From Flavobacteriales bacterium (lineage in GTDB: Bacteria; Bacteroidota; Bacteroidia; DT-38), in assembly GCA_013214205.1 (NCBI GenBank), contig JABSPQ010000003.1, positions 3,966 through 37,965 on the forward strand: 34,000 bases of DNA, written 5' to 3'. A program made the position numbers and the translations under genes. The first letter of the stretch is position 1, and each line of letters opens with the position of its first letter. Below the pieces are notes generated by a model. It was not told where the DNA came from. It saw only the letters and a program-made list of their open reading frames with translations, and did not search any database. Below, piece after piece: positions 33,887 through 34,000 of the stretch.

Positions 33887-34000
33887 TTAATTAAGGTCCT
33901 GATATTCAAAGCTATTAGTTTTCACTAAAAATCCAAAATCTTCGACATTTGCTATTATTTGGCGTGTAATATATTCAATATCAATGTATTCAATTATTTT
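33887..34000 (-). CDS. 3' end of a gene running off the right edge
   Basis: On the minus strand 37 codons stay open from the window edge to a TAA at 33887-33889. The peptide includes IEYIDIEYITRQII and ends FEYQDLN, with a composition like the other genes here. No family can be named from so little. The call rests on the open frame and codon usage only. Confidence 0.4.
   Translation of the reverse strand, partial: KIIEYIDIEYITRQIIANVEDFGFLVKTNSFEYQDLN

Overview
The window is AT-rich and looks like a chromosomal segment of a Bacteroidota bacterium. The support is a promoter-like TAnnTTTG element, absence of obvious Shine-Dalgarno sequences, and a gene set and gene order typical of Bacteroidota extracellular contractile injection systems (eCIS). 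I cannot name the genus.

The core is an almost unbroken minus-strand cluster of about 24 kb (28933 down to 4741) that encodes a complete phage-tail-like eCIS of the PVC/Afp/MAC/AlgoCIS type. In transcription order it holds: a DUF4255 cap-type protein, an unassigned 276-aa protein, one sheath protein, two tube proteins, a 56-aa Pvc6-type protein, a LysM baseplate hub protein, a VgrG-like spike, a PAAR tip, a gp25-like wedge protein, two large baseplate proteins (Pvc11/gp6-like and Pvc12/gp7-like), a 1398-aa tape-measure protein, two helical low-complexity proteins of unknown role (725 and 296 aa), the AAA+ ATPase (Pvc15-like), a 190-aa unknown and a short DUF4157 (eCIS core domain) protein. 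Upstream, on the same strand, lies a LuxR-type regulator whose receiver-like domain lacks the phospho-aspartate.

The downstream end (1-5178) looks like a variable cargo region. After the DUF4157 protein come a tyrosine recombinase with its catalytic residues intact, three tandem perfect hairpins, a candidate cargo protein with an eCIS-type N-terminal leader, and a mosaic protein with lectin-like repeats. A strong terminator and a remnant of an ISL3-family transposase follow. The DUF4157 protein and the cargo candidate share an N-terminal D-N-R-x5-Q-[RK] motif, the best lead here for a loading signal.

To the right, on the plus strand, a GH25 lysozyme lipoprotein (30549-31349) and a multi-pass membrane protein with an 11-residue-periodic helical tail (31366-32856) form a likely two-gene operon. 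They could serve cell-wall passage or particle release, but this link rests only on proximity. The right end has a small helix-turn-helix protein of the excisionase-like type, several inverted repeats and the probable 3' end of a gene running off the edge.

Novelty is concentrated in the effector end, in the two helical proteins that sit between tape measure and ATPase in a locus without a recognisable tail-fibre gene, and in the 17-residue tandem repeats found independently in a baseplate protein and in one of those helical proteins.
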